64,000 bases of DNA from CAJXMH01 sp040220135 (GCA_040220135.1 JAVJTT010000032.1:1-64000); one strand, 5' to 3'; counted from the first letter of the stretch, positions 16,928 to 26,179 are shown. Program-made: numbers and translations. Notes: generated by a model from the sequence alone, not told the origin.

Positions 16928-19117
16928 ATGGCAGAAAAAAAACAACAAAGACCAAATACGAGCAGAAAGAAAGCTGCAGGCGGAGGAAAGAAAGACCCGA
17001 AAAAGAATTTTAATTTTTATTGGATTTACGCCATTATCGGTGTTATTCTAATTGGCTTAAACCTTTTTAACCTGAGTGGTGGAGAGAAAAAAGTAACATG
17101 GAATCGCTTTGTCGACGACATGCTTAAAACCGGAGAGGTAGAAAGACTTCTTGTAGTTACTACAGGCAATGATTCTAGGGTAGAAGTATTTATTGAACAG
17201 AACGCCCTGCAGCAAGACAAGTATAAGGCAGTTCGTGAAAATGGCATTGGTGCCATGGGTTCACAAGGACCGCATTACTACTTAAAAATTGGGACTATCG
17301 ACCAGTTCAACAATGACCTAAACCGAGTTTACGAACAACTTCCAGAAGACAAGCAAGTTAGACCGGATTATGAAACACGTAGTAATTGGGCAGGCGAACT
17401 GATCGGTTGGTTATTACCCATTGCTCTTATCATTGGTTTTTGGATTTTCATCATGAGAAGAATGACTGGTGGTGGCGGTGGCCCAGGTGGTCAGATCTTT
17501 AACATTGGTAAATCAAAAGCTACTTTATTCGATAAAGCAAAGAATGTAAACATCAGCTTTGATGATGTAGCCGGTTTAGAAGAAGCGAAAACTGAAATTG
17601 AAGAAATTGTAGAATTCCTTAAAAACCCAAAACGTTACACCGAGCTTGGCGCCAAAATTCCAAAAGGAGCCTTATTGGTAGGCCCTCCCGGTACCGGTAA
17701 AACCTTGATCGCAAAAGCGGTGGCTGGTGAAGCCCAAGTGCCGTTCTTTAGTCTTTCAGGGTCTGATTTTGTTGAAATGTTTGTTGGGGTTGGAGCTTCT
17801 CGAGTTCGCGATCTATTTAAACAAGCCAAAGAAAAGGCCCCGGCCATTGTTTTTATTGATGAGATTGACGCTATTGGTAGAGCCAGAGGGAAGAGCATGG
17901 CTCAAGGAGGCAATGATGAAAGAGAAAATACCTTGAATCAATTGCTAACCGAAATGGATGGCTTTGGCAACAACAGCGGGGTTATTCTTTTAGCAGCGAC
18001 AAACCGAGCCGAAGTATTGGATCGTGCTTTGCTGCGTCCCGGCCGTTTTGACCGACAAATTCATGTTGACTTACCCGACTTGAAAGAGCGAATTGAAATA
18101 TTTAAAGTGCATGTGAAGCCATTGAAAGTAGATGACTCAGTGGACTTAAAATTTCTAGGTAAACAAACTCCCGGTTTTTCAGGTGCCGACATTGCAAACA
18201 TTTGTAACGAAGCAGCCTTGATTGCAGCCCGTAAGAAAAAGAAAAAAATTGTGCAACAAGACTTTATTGATGCAGTAGACCGCGTAATTGGAGGGTTGGA
18301 GAAAAAGAACAAGATCATTACAAAAACGGAGAAGAAGACCATTGCATACCATGAAGCGGGTCACGCCGCTGTAAGCTGGCTAACTCGATATGCCTCTCCA
18401 TTGGTTAAAGTAACCATTGTACCAAGAGGTAGAAGTTTAGGAGCCGCTTGGTACTTACCTGAAGAAAGACAGATAACCACTACCGAACAGATGTTGGACG
18501 AAATGTGCGCAGCTTTAGGTGGACGTGCAGCAGAGGAAATCACTTTTGGCAAAATTAGCACCGGTGCATTGAGTGACTTAGAAAAGATCACGAAGCAAGC
18601 CTATGCTATGGTTTCTGTATATGGCTTAAATGATAAAATTGGAAACGTTAGTTTCTACGATTCTAGCGGACAAAGCGAGTACAGCTTCCAAAAACCATAC
18701 TCCGAAAAAACAGCAGAATTGATAGACAATGAAGTGAAGTTGATGGTAGAAAAAGCCTACACCCGAACCAAAAACATCTTAACTGAGCATCAAGATCAAT
18801 TGAAAGAATTAGCTGAGTTACTGCTTGAAAAAGAAGTAATCTTTAAGGATGATTTGGAAAAAATCTTTGGTAAAAGAAGTTACAATGATGAGAGCCGTGC
18901 TGAAGAGTTGTTGAAAGAAAACATGAATGGGGAGGAAAAAAAGACTAAAAAGAAGCTAGAAAATAGCGCTGAATCGGAAGTCAAAGAAGAAAAAGAAAAG
19001 AAAGACACTTCAGAGGAAAAAGAAAAGAGTTCGGAGACAAAAGAAAAAAAAACCAAGAACGGCACCTCGAGCCAAAGTGAAGAAGGTGTGAGTCCTAAGG
19101 AAGAAAAAGCCAACTAA
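16928..19117 (+). CDS. ftsH: ATP-dependent zinc metalloprotease FtsH
   Basis: A 729-residue inner-membrane AAA+ protease. Order: basic N-terminus, membrane segment about 31-49, periplasmic domain, second membrane segment about 159-177, Gly-rich linker, AAA+ module with Walker A GPPGTGKT (252-259) and Walker B FIDEID (309-314), SRH region (ATNR...RPGRFDR), then an M41 peptidase with HEAGH (475-479). It degrades membrane and regulatory proteins. The last 75 or so residues are a very charged Lys/Glu/Ser tail beyond the normal end of the peptidase, which makes the protein longer than a typical FtsH (about 640-680). Confidence 0.97.
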   Translation: MAEKKQQRPNTSRKKAAGGGKKDPKKNFNFYWIYAIIGVILIGLNLFNLSGGEKKVTWNRFVDDMLKTGEVERLLVVTTGNDSRVEVFIEQNALQQDKYKAVRENGIGAMGSQGPHYYLKIGTIDQFNNDLNRVYEQLPEDKQVRPDYETRSNWAGELIGWLLPIALIIGFWIFIMRRMTGGGGGPGGQIFNIGKSKATLFDKAKNVNISFDDVAGLEEAKTEIEEIVEFLKNPKRYTELGAKIPKGALLVGPPGTGKTLIAKAVAGEAQVPFFSLSGSDFVEMFVGVGASRVRDLFKQAKEKAPAIVFIDEIDAIGRARGKSMAQGGNDERENTLNQLLTEMDGFGNNSGVILLAATNRAEVLDRALLRPGRFDRQIHVDLPDLKERIEIFKVHVKPLKVDDSVDLKFLGKQTPGFSGADIANICNEAALIAARKKKKKIVQQDFIDAVDRVIGGLEKKNKIITKTEKKTIAYHEAGHAAVSWLTRYASPLVKVTIVPRGRSLGAAWYLPEERQITTTEQMLDEMCAALGGRAAEEITFGKISTGALSDLEKITKQAYAMVSVYGLNDKIGNVSFYDSSGQSEYSFQKPYSEKTAELIDNEVKLMVEKAYTRTKNILTEHQDQLKELAELLLEKEVIFKDDLEKIFGKRSYNDESRAEELLKENMNGEEKKTKKKLENSAESEVKEEKEKKDTSEEKEKSSETKEKKTKNGTSSQSEEGVSPKEEKAN

Positions 19118-19135
19118 ATCGATTAACTTTAGCCC

Positions 19136-19345
19136 ATGTCAATAAAATGGGTTAAAGTTTTTAGCACACCAACCAACTATCTGGTAGAATTGATTCGAGG
19201 ACAATTGGAAGACCAAAGCATTAAAACTTTTGTGCTCAATAAGCAAGACTCTATGCACTCTCCTATCTTTGGAGAAATAGAACTTTACGTTAGCAGTGAA
19301 GATGTTTTAAAAGCAAAACACCTGATTTCAAAAAGCGAATTTTGA
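19136..19345 (+). CDS. DUF2007 family small protein
   Basis: Encodes 69 residues and fits DUF2007, a ferredoxin-like fold sometimes labelled a putative signal-transducing protein: WVKVFSTPTNYLVELIRGQLEDQ, then FVLNKQDS, and LYVSSEDVLKAKHLI. It lies 18 bases after ftsH, and its stop codon overlaps the TTG start of cdsA. Placement between ftsH and phospholipid genes hints at an envelope-related role, but the function is unknown. Confidence 0.85.
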   Translation: MSIKWVKVFSTPTNYLVELIRGQLEDQSIKTFVLNKQDSMHSPIFGEIELYVSSEDVLKAKHLISKSEF

Positions 19346-20175
19346 GCAATTTAGGAGAAAGAATTTCAACTAGCATTGTTTTTGTAATTGTGCTTTTAGG
19401 GGCTATCATTCAAAGCGAATATGCTTCCTCCATTCTCTTTTTTGTGATGATCTTATTGTGTCAAAGAGAGTTTTACAATTTCTTTAAGCCCACAGACATA
19501 AAACCTCAAAAGAACATCGGCATCTTATCCGGGCTGTTATTTTTTACCATTTCTATTTTAGGCCGAATGATTGACTTGAATCAAAACACCTTGTTTCTGA
19601 TCATTCCCATTATTTTCACTCTCTTCATTGTAGAGCTTTACCGAAATCGGCCACAACCCATTCCCAACATTGCCTTTACCCTTTTGGGAATAATTTACAT
19701 TGCTGTACCCATAACCTTGCTGCACGAACTGGCTTATTTTAAAAACTTAAACTTTGGCAGTGAATACAGCTATGAGATCTTGATCGGTTACTTTTTTGTT
19801 CTATGGGCTAATGATACTGGAGCTTATTTCGTGGGTAGAAGTTTGGGAAAGCATAAACTCTTTCAGCGAATTTCACCGAAAAAAACCTGGGAAGGAAGTA
19901 TTGGGGGTGCTTTTTTTGGCCTTTTGGTGGGGTATTTAAATGCTTTAATGTTTCCACACATAGCGGTAGAACTCTGGCTCATTATTGCAGCCATTGTTGT
20001 GCTATTTGGCTCTTTGGGAGATCTAGTAGAGTCTCTTTTCAAGCGAAGCTTAAACATTAAAGACTCTGGCAATTTATTGCCAGGACATGGAGGAGTGTTA
20101 GACCGCTTCGATGGAATCTTTATTTCGGCACCTATGGTATATACTTTTTTACGATTGGTTTCTATCTGGCAATAG
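19342..20175 (+). CDS. cdsA: Phosphatidate cytidylyltransferase
   Basis: A 277-residue polytopic membrane enzyme that makes CDP-diacylglycerol from phosphatidate and CTP. The family signature is complete near the C-terminus (SLFKRSLNIKDSGNLLPGHG, then GVLDRFD), with KKTWEGSIGG upstream. The start is TTG at 19342, overlapping the stop of the DUF2007 gene (TTGA), which supports coupled translation. The adjacent psd gene acts later in the same lipid pathway. Confidence 0.95.
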   Translation: MSNLGERISTSIVFVIVLLGAIIQSEYASSILFFVMILLCQREFYNFFKPTDIKPQKNIGILSGLLFFTISILGRMIDLNQNTLFLIIPIIFTLFIVELYRNRPQPIPNIAFTLLGIIYIAVPITLLHELAYFKNLNFGSEYSYEILIGYFFVLWANDTGAYFVGRSLGKHKLFQRISPKKTWEGSIGGAFFGLLVGYLNALMFPHIAVELWLIIAAIVVLFGSLGDLVESLFKRSLNIKDSGNLLPGHGGVLDRFDGIFISAPMVYTFLRLVSIWQ

Positions 20176-20196
20176 TTTATCTATTTTTGACACAAT

Positions 20197-20856
20197 ATGA
20201 AATTTCACAAAGAAGGTGGCCCAAGCCTAATTTTGGTAGTAGTTTTCGGACTCGCCATTAGCATTTTAGCTCATGTATTTGCGCCAAACATTCCCGTTAT
20301 ACAGTATTTAGCTTATGCAATAAGCTTGTTTTTGCTGATTATGATCTTGCAATTTTTTCGCGACCCAAAGAAAAACTTGGTCGTGAATGAAAACCAAATT
20401 ATTTCCCCTTGTGATGGGAAAGTGGTGGTTATTGAAGAAGCAGAGGAAACCGAATACTTAAACGAAAAACGGAAGCAAATTTCCATTTTCATGTCACCTT
20501 TGAACGTGCATAATAACCGCTACCCGATTGGCGGAAAATTAAAGTACTACAAATACCATCCGGGAAAATATTTAGTGGCTTGGCATCCCAAATCTTCTAC
20601 TGACAATGAACGCACAACTGTGGTGGTAGAAGACGCAAAGAACCGGACTGTCTTATTCCGACAAATTGCCGGTGCATTGGCCCGTCGTATTGTTTTTTAT
20701 GGCAAGGAAGAAGAAAAAGTGGAGCAATCCTCAGAATGTGGCTTTATCAAGTTTGGCTCACGGGTTGACTTATACCTGCCTCTTGATTGTAAAATAAAAG
20801 CTAACCTAAACGATAAGGTAATTGGCGGAGAAACGGTAATTGCGGAGTTTGAGTAA
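20197..20856 (+). CDS. psd: Phosphatidylserine decarboxylase proenzyme (short type)
   Basis: A 219-residue Psd of the short, type-A-like form. Two N-terminal hydrophobic segments (about 10-55) are followed by SPCDGKVVVIEE, MSPLNVHNNRYP and the self-processing site in FIKFGSRVDLYLP, where cleavage between Gly and Ser makes the pyruvoyl group. It converts phosphatidylserine to phosphatidylethanolamine at the inner membrane. It is the last gene of the rsfS-to-psd run and converges with the ABM-domain gene. Confidence 0.94.
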   Translation: MKFHKEGGPSLILVVVFGLAISILAHVFAPNIPVIQYLAYAISLFLLIMILQFFRDPKKNLVVNENQIISPCDGKVVVIEEAEETEYLNEKRKQISIFMSPLNVHNNRYPIGGKLKYYKYHPGKYLVAWHPKSSTDNERTTVVVEDAKNRTVLFRQIAGALARRIVFYGKEEEKVEQSSECGFIKFGSRVDLYLPLDCKIKANLNDKVIGGETVIAEFE

Positions 20857-20897
20857 AAGCAATAAAAGTTAAGGCGCACTTCTAGTACAATCAATTA

Positions 20898-21215
20898 CTA
20901 ACGCTCAAAACCATAAGCCCTTTCCACTTTCGCTACCCGAACTTGAAATTTTTTGTACCACTCTTCTCGGCCTCTTTTTTGAGCAATTTGATGACTTACA
21001 ACTGCTTTCCATTCCTTTATGGCTGCTTCATCTTTCCAATAGGAAATAAACAAGCCTACTTCTGATCTTGCGGCTTCAAAACCCAAGAATCCGGCTTGCT
21101 CTTCTGCCAAGGCTTCTAAATCGGCTGAGACTTTTTGGTATTCTTCAGTATCCTCTACCAAAGTAGAAGTAAAAATTACCGCATAATAAGGCGGATCAGG
21201 CGTTTCAGCGATCAT
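20898..21215 (-). CDS. ABM-domain (antibiotic biosynthesis monooxygenase-like) protein
   Basis: A 105-residue ferredoxin-like dimeric alpha/beta-barrel protein. It begins with a short linker, then YYAVIFTSTLVEDTEEY, EEQAGFLGFEAARSEVGLFISYWKDEAAIKEWK and HQIAQKRGREEWYKKFQVRVAKVER, a layout typical of ABM proteins. Members include small monooxygenases and heme-degrading enzymes, but many have no known substrate. The start overlaps the end of the DAHP synthase/chorismate mutase gene by 11 bases, so the two are probably co-translated. Confidence 0.85.
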   Translation of the reverse strand: MIAETPDPPYYAVIFTSTLVEDTEEYQKVSADLEALAEEQAGFLGFEAARSEVGLFISYWKDEAAIKEWKAVVSHQIAQKRGREEWYKKFQVRVAKVERAYGFER

Positions 21216-22293
21216 CTTTGCTTTGTATTATGGTCTGTTGACGAATGGACTCATCATGGATCGCATTGTAAAAAACCTCTATGAACTCACTTTCCACCCC
21301 AAGAGCTGCCCCATTCTTCAGTGCTCGTTTTAAGATTTCTTTCCAACGCTCTAGCTGCAAAATTGTTACCTGATTGTCTTTCTTGTATTGACCAATCTGT
21401 TTTACAATTTCCATTCGATGAGCTATACGGTCTATTAAATCATCGTCAACTTTATCAATTTCAGCCCTCAACAATTCCAAACGATTTTGAAATTCTTGAT
21501 CATAACAAGCCGACTTCTTTTGAACCAATTCGCCTAAAATTTCTTTTAATCGCTTTGGAGTAAGCTGTTGTTGTTTATCGCTTAGTGCCTGGTCTGGTTG
21601 ATGGTGCGTTTCGATCATCAAACCATCCATGTCGAGGTCTAGCGCCTTTTGAGCTAAATGAGGAATGAGCTCCGACTTTCCACCAATGTGACTAACATCA
21701 CAAACAACAGGCAATTCAGGATAGGTTGCTTTTAATTGAATGGCTAAATTCCAATTGGGGGTATTTCTGTAGGGGCCATTATCGTTTAAGTGGAAGCCGC
21801 GATGAATGGCCCCCAATTTTGTTATGCCGGCCTTGTTAATGCGCTCCAAAGCTCCCATCCACAAACTAAGATCAGGGTTAATGGGATTTTTCACAAAAAC
21901 TGGCACGTCAATTCCTTGCAAGGCATCCGCTAAAGCTTGAACGCTAAATGGATTTACCGTCGTTCTTGCGCCAATCCAAAGCACATCAATCCCTGCTTTT
22001 AATGCCTTTTCCAAATGATCAGGGTGCGCAACTTCAGTGGCCACCTTCAAGTGGTATTTCTCTTTTATCGCGACAAGCCAATTGAGTGCCTCTTCTCCTA
22101 TCCCCTGAAAGCTCCCCGGACGAGTTCTCGGCTTCCAAACCCCCGCACGAAATATATTGTTTTTGATGGCGGCAACTTGCTTTGCCGTTGCATCCAATTG
22201 TTCAAGACTTTCAGCGCTGCAAGGACCAAAAAACTGAAAGGGCTCTTGTGCTGCCCACTTGCTATCAATCTTTAATGTCTTCTCTTCTTTCAT
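21205..22293 (-). CDS. Bifunctional DAHP synthase / chorismate mutase
   Basis: A 362-residue fusion found in Bacteroidota. Residues 1-260 are a type I-beta DAHP synthase (FFGPCSAES, RAGVWKPRTRPGSFQGIG, DVSHIGGKSELI, HHQPDQALSDKQQ), making DAHP from PEP and erythrose 4-phosphate. Residues about 268-362 are an AroQ-type chorismate mutase (LRAEIDKVDDDLIDRIAHRM, IGQYKKDNQ, ESIRQQ). In related fusions the mutase domain also mediates feedback by prephenate or chorismate. A 15-bp palindrome sits just upstream of the start. Confidence 0.93.
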   Translation of the reverse strand: MKEEKTLKIDSKWAAQEPFQFFGPCSAESLEQLDATAKQVAAIKNNIFRAGVWKPRTRPGSFQGIGEEALNWLVAIKEKYHLKVATEVAHPDHLEKALKAGIDVLWIGARTTVNPFSVQALADALQGIDVPVFVKNPINPDLSLWMGALERINKAGITKLGAIHRGFHLNDNGPYRNTPNWNLAIQLKATYPELPVVCDVSHIGGKSELIPHLAQKALDLDMDGLMIETHHQPDQALSDKQQQLTPKRLKEILGELVQKKSACYDQEFQNRLELLRAEIDKVDDDLIDRIAHRMEIVKQIGQYKKDNQVTILQLERWKEILKRALKNGAALGVESEFIEVFYNAIHDESIRQQTIIQSKDDR

Positions 22294-22298
22294 TGGTT

Positions 22299-22313
22299 TT
22301 TGAACCGTTCAAA
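22299..22313. promoter_or_regulatory. Palindrome upstream of DAHP synthase/chorismate mutase
   Basis: TTTGAACCGTTCAAA: perfect 7-bp arms around a single central base, six bases upstream of the start codon and inside the 39-bp gap after the YjjG-type gene. It could be a repressor operator or a small RNA hairpin near the ribosome binding site. A 15-bp perfect palindrome can also arise by chance. Confidence 0.3.
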
Positions 22314-22332
22314 TTCGCAATTTGTTCGCCCT

Positions 22333-23031
22333 TTAAAGAATCTGTTTGAGTTCCTTTAAATTAGAAATAGTAAAGGTGGCAATTTGTCCTGCTTCAGGTT
22401 TAGGACAAAGATACACCTGATCCATTCCAACCGCTTTTGCTCCAATCACATCGGGGCCGTAATCATCGCCAATCATCAGGCTGTTGGCCGATTTGGCTCC
22501 CGCTTCTTTCATGGCGTGGTGAAAAATTCGTTTATCAGGCTTGCGAAAGCCCATTCCATCTGATATGATAATGGTCTTAAAAAATTTTCGAATATTGCAA
22601 TTGTCGAGCTTTACGTTCTGTGCTTCTACAAATCCATTGGTAATGATGTGTAAATTGTATTTATTATACAGATAGTCTAAGACTTCCAAAGTATTTGGCA
22701 ATAGGTGTATTTTGGAAGATGATGTACTTACGTATTCGTCATTAAACTGCAAAGCCAAAGGAGCATCATCGTAACCAAAATGCTGAAAACTCAGCAAGTA
22801 GCGCTGCTGCCTCAGTTCATCTTTTACCACATCTCCTTTCCGGTATTGCGCCCAAAGCTCGTCGTTGATGAAACTATAGACCTTAAAAAACTCAGGGAAT
22901 TCAACGCCTAATTTTTTATCCATCTTGTGGTAGTAAAAAAGTTCTTCAATGGCTTCCGCAGAATTGCGCTCAAAGTCCCAAAGGGTTCTATCTAAATCAA
23001 AAAATAAGTGTTGGTAGGTATTCTGTTGCAT
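22333..23031 (-). CDS. YjjG-type noncanonical pyrimidine nucleotidase (HAD family)
   Basis: A 232-residue HAD-superfamily phosphatase with motif I FFDLDRTLWDF (Asp12, Asp14), a helical cap (about 16-90), motif II ITNGF, motif III Lys in RKPDKRIF and motif IV MIGDDYGPDVIGAK. YjjG enzymes dephosphorylate modified pyrimidine nucleotides as a house-cleaning function, which fits its position in a cluster with upp. The end of the upstream membrane-protein gene meets its ATG exactly. Confidence 0.88.
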   Translation of the reverse strand: MQQNTYQHLFFDLDRTLWDFERNSAEAIEELFYYHKMDKKLGVEFPEFFKVYSFINDELWAQYRKGDVVKDELRQQRYLLSFQHFGYDDAPLALQFNDEYVSTSSSKIHLLPNTLEVLDYLYNKYNLHIITNGFVEAQNVKLDNCNIRKFFKTIIISDGMGFRKPDKRIFHHAMKEAGAKSANSLMIGDDYGPDVIGAKAVGMDQVYLCPKPEAGQIATFTISNLKELKQIL

Positions 23032-23465
23032 TAAAAATCTTTCACAAAAAAGCTAAAGTAAGTTAAGATAAATGACCAGAGAACAATGAAAGCAAAGAAA
23101 ATCAAAAGCGCTCCTTTTTGTTTACGGAAATAAGCGGAAGCTAATAATGCACCAAGCGGGATTCCCAGCAAACATGGAGTTAGAATGGCTAAGCCCCAGA
23201 GTCCATAACTACGTTTCAATTTCACGATCATCTTGTTCTTCTTCGAAAATCTTTTTTTGGGTTTGGGCTTAACGATTCGCTGAAAACCTTTTTGCAAAAC
23301 TTCACCAAACTTGAAGAAAAGAAAAAAGCCAACTAGTCCGCCACCACAAGTAATCAAAATGGTTTGCCAAAAGCCATAGCCCGCTATTACAGAGGTTGAA
23401 GGAGCTAAGAAGAATTTCAAAGCACTAAACAACAACAAGCCAAGAATCTTGCTGACTTCAAACAT
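23031..23465 (-). CDS. Small polytopic membrane protein
   Basis: Unrecognised protein of 144 residues with about four hydrophobic segments (about 5-20, 30-52, 90-110, 118-140) and a basic loop (KPKPKKRFSKKNK) that should face the cytoplasm. The stretch GLWGLAILTPCLLGIPLGALLA resembles conserved segments of small multidrug-export-like and DedA-like proteins, but the match is too weak to name. It is tightly packed between upp (2-base gap) and the YjjG-type gene, so it is probably co-transcribed with both. Confidence 0.8.
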   Translation of the reverse strand: MFEVSKILGLLLFSALKFFLAPSTSVIAGYGFWQTILITCGGGLVGFFLFFKFGEVLQKGFQRIVKPKPKKRFSKKNKMIVKLKRSYGLWGLAILTPCLLGIPLGALLASAYFRKQKGALLIFFAFIVLWSFILTYFSFFVKDF

Positions 23466-23467
23466 CT

Positions 23468-24124
23468 TTATTCTTTGGTTCCAAAGGCCAAATCACCGGC
23501 ATCTCCTAGTCCAGGGACAATGTAGCTTTGGGCTGTCATCTCATGATCTAGTGCACCCAACCAAATGGTCGCATTCTCAGGCAGATTCTTTTTTGTGTAC
23601 TCCAAGCCTTCACTACTTCCAATTAAAGACACAATGTGGCAGTGTTTGGGTTTACCTTTTGCTAAGAGTGCTTTGTAAGCCAAAACCATGGAAGAACCAC
23701 TTGCGAGCATAGGATCGCTTAAAATAACAGTGCGACCTTCTAAAGAAGGACATGCCAAGTACTCTAATTCAATATCAAAAGTACCGTCTTTATGGTGCTT
23801 TCGGTAAGCCGAAATATAACCGTTATCTGCCTGATCTAGATAGCTTAACAAGCCTTGATGCAATGGCAAACCCGCTCTTAGGATAGTGATTAAAACAGGT
23901 TGTTCTTGTATTAATTGCTCTTCTGAAACCCCAAGTGGTGTAGTCACTTCTGTTTTTTTAAACTCCAGAGTCTTTGAAATTTCATAAGCAAAAAGCTCAC
24001 CTGTTCGTTCTAAGTTTCTTCTAAAGCGCATGCGATCTTGTTGAATCTCATGGTCTCTAATCTCTGCAATGAATTGACTTAATACTGAATTGTGCTCTTC
24101 CGAAAGGATGCGGACTTGGTTCAT
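23468..24124 (-). CDS. upp: Uracil phosphoribosyltransferase
   Basis: A 218-residue salvage enzyme converting uracil and PRPP to UMP. Family features: LRAGLPLHQGLLSYLDQAD, the PRPP loop VILSDPMLASGSSMVLAYKAL (seen as DPMLASGSS), and the uracil-binding C-terminus YIVPGLGDAGDLAFGTKE. It starts a minus-strand run with the small membrane protein and the YjjG-type nucleotidase, a coherent pyrimidine salvage and house-cleaning unit. Confidence 0.95.
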   Translation of the reverse strand: MNQVRILSEEHNSVLSQFIAEIRDHEIQQDRMRFRRNLERTGELFAYEISKTLEFKKTEVTTPLGVSEEQLIQEQPVLITILRAGLPLHQGLLSYLDQADNGYISAYRKHHKDGTFDIELEYLACPSLEGRTVILSDPMLASGSSMVLAYKALLAKGKPKHCHIVSLIGSSEGLEYTKKNLPENATIWLGALDHEMTAQSYIVPGLGDAGDLAFGTKE

Positions 24125-24177
24125 AGTAGGGCTGTTTTACAGCTGATAAATTTAGCGGTTTTAAAGCTCAATAAAAA

Positions 24178-25485
24178 TCAATTTTGCACTGCATATTCCA
24201 CCATGCCTTCATAAACTTCTCTCCATCCTTCCCAACCGTCTTCTTCGCTTAAACTCTCGTTATGCCAAAGACTTACGAAAGTCCCATTCACTGCTTTCAC
24301 CTCATCGATTAAAGGCTTTAGCTCTGACAAGGCATGTTGTGCATCCACCTTTAAGTAATATTTTAGGGTAGCTTCCATCATTTGGAAAGGATAAATTGTG
24401 AGTTTGCACTCTACTTCTTCATCTAAATCATAAAAGGGATAGGGTGTACAGGTTCCGGCTCTAAAACCCAAATCTCCGGCAAAACCCATGGTATAATCCT
24501 CCCGAATATCAGCCTCGATCAAATTCCTATAGGTTTCCGGTAAGCTGAGTTTTAAAAAATGCTGTCGACTGCGGTAAATGTCGCGCTTTACAATACGTTG
24601 TAAACGTTTGATCTCACGCACTACTTTTTCCTTTTTCACATTCGAACCATAAGAGGGGTGTATTCCCACCTCAGCATAATCGGCGATAGACTTTATTAAG
24701 GATTGAAAATGCCGATTCTCATGAGAAAGGTTTTTATCATTTAACCCATAATCTGCCAACAGAAAGAAATAAATGGGTCGCAGGTGATACTTTTTTTGCA
24801 CATTTAGCTGATAGTTAAAAGTATCGAAGGGATCTTTTCGATTACCAAAAACAACCGCCAACTGATTGCGCAGTTGTTTAAAATCTAATTTTAGAATATT
24901 TCTCCCTATACTACCCATTATGCGAATAAAGCCTTTCTCTTTATAAGCGTAGGCATTGTCAATATCTAAAGTCGGTAAGTATGAATACTTTCTTTTGCCA
25001 AATTTTAGATCAGGAAAATGCTGTTGAAGCAGCTCTTTAACTTGCAAGAGCCAACGATCTACTACCGCAACTTGTAAGAAATCATGTTTTTTCGCAAGAC
25101 TTTCACTGGCTGTAAAACGATCATATTGATCACGAAGGTGTGGCAAGTATTCTTCATAGCGGCTCAACATATAAAAAGAAGCCGCAAAAGGGTCATAGGG
25201 CAAAGCACCGGAAGAAACTTGAAACAAAGTGGGCACACCTTGATACTCCTTTGGGTTTAAGCTTATCTCTGAAATACCTCTGCTTTCTAAGAGGCCAAAA
25301 GCCTCGAAGAAAAGCTCATCAGAAAAAGGCTTTTTACCATAGCTAAACTTTGCTCCATTAAAAGCCTTAAACTCCTCTTCATCTTCAGAAAACTTAAAGT
25401 CATCCAATCGAAGAAAAGTGCGAATAGCCGTTTTAAAAAGATAACGGCTGCGTGGACTTAACTGCTTTAGGTAAATTAACAACAT
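24178..25485 (-). CDS. Polysaccharide deacetylase-like protein (DUF7033 type)
   Basis: A 435-residue protein of a type common in Bacteroidota: an N-terminal region like DUF7033 (about 1-140), followed by a NodB-like deacetylase fold. Possible metal and active-site pieces are LPTLDIDNAYAYKEKG (Asp in the first motif), GIHPSYGSN (His motif), and a C-terminal LWHNESLSEEDGWEGW. No signal peptide is evident. Such enzymes remove acetyl groups from cell-surface polysaccharides, but the substrate is unknown. It begins right after the radC stop and may be in the same transcript. Confidence 0.83.
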   Translation of the reverse strand: MLLIYLKQLSPRSRYLFKTAIRTFLRLDDFKFSEDEEEFKAFNGAKFSYGKKPFSDELFFEAFGLLESRGISEISLNPKEYQGVPTLFQVSSGALPYDPFAASFYMLSRYEEYLPHLRDQYDRFTASESLAKKHDFLQVAVVDRWLLQVKELLQQHFPDLKFGKRKYSYLPTLDIDNAYAYKEKGFIRIMGSIGRNILKLDFKQLRNQLAVVFGNRKDPFDTFNYQLNVQKKYHLRPIYFFLLADYGLNDKNLSHENRHFQSLIKSIADYAEVGIHPSYGSNVKKEKVVREIKRLQRIVKRDIYRSRQHFLKLSLPETYRNLIEADIREDYTMGFAGDLGFRAGTCTPYPFYDLDEEVECKLTIYPFQMMEATLKYYLKVDAQHALSELKPLIDEVKAVNGTFVSLWHNESLSEEDGWEGWREVYEGMVEYAVQN

Positions 25486-25486
25486 C

Positions 25487-26179
25487 TTACATCATACCTT
25501 CATCGGCGAGGCTAAGGTAAGCTTGATTGCCCACAATTAGGTGATCAAGCACGGCAATATCCAAAGATTTTCCGGCTTCCACTATTTTTTGGGTCAGTTT
25601 TAAATCAGCCTGACTCGCTTTTAGATTACCCGAAGGATGATTGTGACAGATAATAATGGAAGAAGCCAGTTTCTCTATAGCAGGTTTAAAGATCAGCTTG
25701 GCATCGGCTACTGTTCCACTTACTCCACCTTTGGAAACGTTTCGTTTTTCGATCAGTTGATTGGCTCTATTCAACAGTAAAACCCAAAATTCTTCATGAG
25801 GTAAATCTTCTAAAACGTCGGCTATTTGTTGGTAAGCCGTTTGCGAAGAAGTGATCTTGGGTTTGTCTATTACTTCCTCGGCCTTTCTTCTGCGGCCAAG
25901 CTCCATAGCAGCGGCAATGGTGATGGCCTTGGCCTCTCCAATTCCTTTAAATTCCATTAAGGCTTTTACATCGAGTTTACCGAGGGTGTTTAATTGATGT
26001 TCAACACTTCCTAAAATCCGCTTGGCTAGTTCAACTGCCGTTTCTTCTCGATTTCCGGAACCTAATAAAATGGCAATTAGTTCAGCATCTGACAAACTGC
26101 CTTTGCCTTTTAGTAAAAATTTTTCCCTTGGGCGGTCTTCTTCTGCCCAGGCTTTGAGATTTAATCGTTTTCCATACAT
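25487..26179 (-). CDS. radC: RadC family JAB-domain protein
   Basis: From the preferred ATG at 26179 it has 230 residues (MYGKRLNLKAWAEEDRPREK); an in-frame start nine codons upstream exists but adds a hydrophobic stretch not found in the family. An N-terminal helix-hairpin-helix region (LMEFKGIGEAKAITI) precedes the JAB/MPN metal site HNHPSGNLKASQAD (about 179-192). Despite the name, a DNA repair role has not been upheld and the molecular function is unknown. TACCTTTA ends four bases before this ATG, a one-mismatch -7 box. Confidence 0.92.
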   Translation of the reverse strand: MYGKRLNLKAWAEEDRPREKFLLKGKGSLSDAELIAILLGSGNREETAVELAKRILGSVEHQLNTLGKLDVKALMEFKGIGEAKAITIAAAMELGRRRKAEEVIDKPKITSSQTAYQQIADVLEDLPHEEFWVLLLNRANQLIEKRNVSKGGVSGTVADAKLIFKPAIEKLASSIIICHNHPSGNLKASQADLKLTQKIVEAGKSLDIAVLDHLIVGNQAYLSLADEGMM

